In this document: one piece after another, positions 6,251 through 7,384 of the stretch
Layout of the letters: each line of letters begins with the position of its first letter
Position numbering within the stretch: the stretch's first letter is position 1
Assembly (NCBI GenBank): GCA_028710055.1
Contig: JAQUSX010000027.1
Span: 1-7,384 of the forward strand
Direction of reading: 5' to 3'
Origin: Clostridia bacterium
Lineage (GTDB): Bacteria; Bacillota; Clostridia; Christensenellales; CAG-314
Length of the DNA stretch: 7,384 nucleotides
The notes under the pieces: generated by a model
What the model saw: only the letters and a program-made list of their open reading frames with translations
Databases searched by the model: none
Told to the model about the DNA's origin: nothing
Position numbers and translations under genes: made by a program

Positions 6251-7183
6251 TTAATCTCCCAAAAATTTTATCTCTGTATCTAATATTATACCCTTTTTTT
6301 CAAATACTGTATTTTTTACTATATCTATCAATGTTGAAATATCTTTTTGCGTCGCGTTTGAGCGGTTTACGATAAAATTCGCATGTTTAGCGGAAATTTC
6401 CGCGCCGCCAAGACTAAACCCTTTTAGTCCGCATTCGTCGATAAGTTTTGCCGAGGGTATTTCACCATTTAAAAAAACGCTTCCCGCCGTGCGTTCGCCG
6501 AGCGGCTGGGAATATTTTTTAGCTCTGAGTGATTTCGTCAGCGTTTCGATATTTTGTTTGTCCGCACGTTTTAATTTTAACTTTACCGAGCCTATTACGT
6601 AACCGTTTTCTTGAAAAACGCTTTTGCGATAACCAAAACCGCATTTGTTGGCTGTAAAGACCTCAACGCCATTGCCGTTCGTCGCTTCTACTGAAACGAC
6701 CAAATCGGAAAACGAATAACCGAAACAACCCGCGTTCATAGTAACCGCCCCGCCCACCGAAGCGGGCAGTAACGCCAAAAATTCCGCGCCGCATAAACTC
6801 CTTTCGCAAGCGAGTTTTGCCAGCTGGCAAGTCAACGCGCCTGCTTGCGCCGTAATCGTTTCGCCTTTAAAATCTATTTGACTAAAATTATTTCTTAATG
6901 CAATCAAAACTCCGCCGTATCCGTCGTCGGAAGCCAAAGTATTGCTGCCGCGCCCCAAAACATAATACGGCAATTCGTAGCGTTTGGACAAAAAAAGAAT
7001 TTTTTCAAGCTGCTTAATATCGGTAGGAAAAAACGCGTTTTTTGCCTTTCCGCCGACGCCGAAAGTGGTGTAATCTTTCAGCTCGATTTCCGTTGGGAAT
7101 AATTCCTCCCGAGCGGTCTCGACAAAAAACTGCCGCCATCTTTTGGTAATAGTCATTGTAGCATAGTCTATTTCATTTATCAA
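6251..7183 (-). CDS. murB: UDP-N-acetylenolpyruvoylglucosamine reductase (MurB)
   Basis: MurB uses NADPH and bound FAD to reduce UDP-GlcNAc-enolpyruvate to UDP-MurNAc, the second committed step of peptidoglycan synthesis in the cytoplasm. The 310-residue protein shows the family motifs in order. YTTFGVGGKAKNAFFP (38-53) and VLGRGSNTLASDDGYGG (75-91) form the FAD-binding part. They are followed by AEFLALLPASVGGAVTMNAG (133-152), YRKSVF with the substrate-site arginine R186, and AGSVF with the proton-donor serine S235. AKLIDECGLKGFSLGGAEIS (245-264), KHANFIVN and LDTEIKFLG with the catalytic glutamate E304 complete the set. The short spacing in the C-terminal region fits the Gram-positive type II enzyme. 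The likely start is TTG at 7183, with AGGGGG 9 nt upstream; the in-frame ATG nine codons later has no ribosome binding site. It heads the coupled block murB-PHP-whiA-dnaE. I see no clear promoter in the 61 bp before it, so transcription may come from upstream. Confidence 0.97.
   Translation of the reverse strand: MINEIDYATMTITKRWRQFFVETAREELFPTEIELKDYTTFGVGGKAKNAFFPTDIKQLEKILFLSKRYELPYYVLGRGSNTLASDDGYGGVLIALRNNFSQIDFKGETITAQAGALTCQLAKLACERSLCGAEFLALLPASVGGAVTMNAGCFGYSFSDLVVSVEATNGNGVEVFTANKCGFGYRKSVFQENGYVIGSVKLKLKRADKQNIETLTKSLRAKKYSQPLGERTAGSVFLNGEIPSAKLIDECGLKGFSLGGAEISAKHANFIVNRSNATQKDISTLIDIVKNTVFEKKGIILDTEIKFLGD
6256..6260 (-). promoter_or_regulatory. Ribosome binding site supporting the TTG start of the PHP gene
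   Basis: GGGAG spans the last codons of murB, 9 nt before the TTG at 6246. No ATG or GTG lies between it and the essential HTH motif, so it decides the start. Confidence 0.7.
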
Positions 7184-7192
7184 GTTAGTTAA

Positions 7193-7198
7193 CCCCCT
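7193..7198 (-). promoter_or_regulatory. Ribosome binding site supporting the TTG start of murB
   Basis: AGGGGG lies 9 nt before the TTG at 7183. It is the only purine-rich site near the start of the frame and favours TTG over the downstream ATG at 7156. Confidence 0.6.
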
Positions 7199-7244
7199 GC
7201 CGATTAAAAAATACTTACCGTTAATTTTTCTAAATAGTCGCTAT

Positions 7245-7384
7245 CTAACCGCTCAAAAAATACAAAATTTCTCCTTTTTTAATACCGTTAGCGGCGTTTT
7301 CGGAAGCTTCTTTTAATTTGTCAATAGTAAGTTTGCTTGAAAATACGTTAATAATTTTTATTTTATCCAGGCTTTTTTCCATAT
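7245..7384 (-). CDS. Unrecognised short reading frame at the window edge (small gene or 3' end of a longer one)
   Basis: An open frame enters from the right edge and stops at TAG (7247-7245). If it starts at the ATG at 7382 it encodes 45 residues, beginning MEKSLDKIKIINVFSSKL and ending KKGEILYFLSG. The frame may instead continue beyond the window, since no stop is seen upstream. I do not recognise it. The middle, TIDKLKEASENAANGIKKGE, looks like a charged amphipathic helix, as in a real protein. It lies on the same strand as murB, 61 bp before its start, so it could belong to the same operon. A neighbouring frame after the T6 run stays open to 7204 and is also protein-like, so a frameshift, real or from sequencing, is possible. 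Confidence 0.4.
   Translation of the reverse strand, partial: MEKSLDKIKIINVFSSKLTIDKLKEASENAANGIKKGEILYFLSG

Overview
The window reads as a piece of chromosome from a low-GC Gram-positive bacterium, most likely a member of the Clostridia. The evidence is the presence of WhiA, the MurB subtype, the tightly packed order murB - PHP protein - whiA - dnaE, and strong purine-rich ribosome binding sites. No plasmid, phage, insertion sequence, CRISPR array, tRNA or rRNA is visible. Every gene I can support lies on the minus strand, so transcription runs from the right end of the window to the left.

Right part (about 7384 to 1014): a short unrecognised reading frame at the edge is followed by murB (peptidoglycan precursor synthesis), a stand-alone PHP-family metal-dependent phosphoesterase, whiA (sporulation and cell-division regulator) and dnaE (DNA polymerase III alpha subunit). 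From murB onward the genes are almost fused: a 4-nt gap, then two 4-bp ATGA stop/start overlaps. This indicates one translationally coupled operon linking cell-wall synthesis, cell-cycle control and replication. An AT-rich hairpin with a long U tract ends it at about 983-931. In the clostridial versions I know, rapZ (yvcJ) and yvcK lie between the PHP gene or murB and whiA, and pfkA and pyk often follow dnaE. Here rapZ and yvcK are absent from that position, and a different module follows dnaE.

Left part (about 814 to 1): a separate transcription unit starts with a near-consensus sigma-A promoter. Just downstream lies an array of three 12-bp palindromes at exact 15-bp spacing. Next come a MarR-family repressor gene and, overlapping it by 14 bp, the start of an ABC exporter gene cut by the window edge. 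This is a typical autoregulated MarR/multidrug-exporter arrangement.

Most of the window is conserved core genome. The most informative non-coding structure is the MarR operator array. The most notable genomic-context point is the compact PHP-whiA junction with rapZ and yvcK missing. I found no convincing sign of a wholly new biological system.
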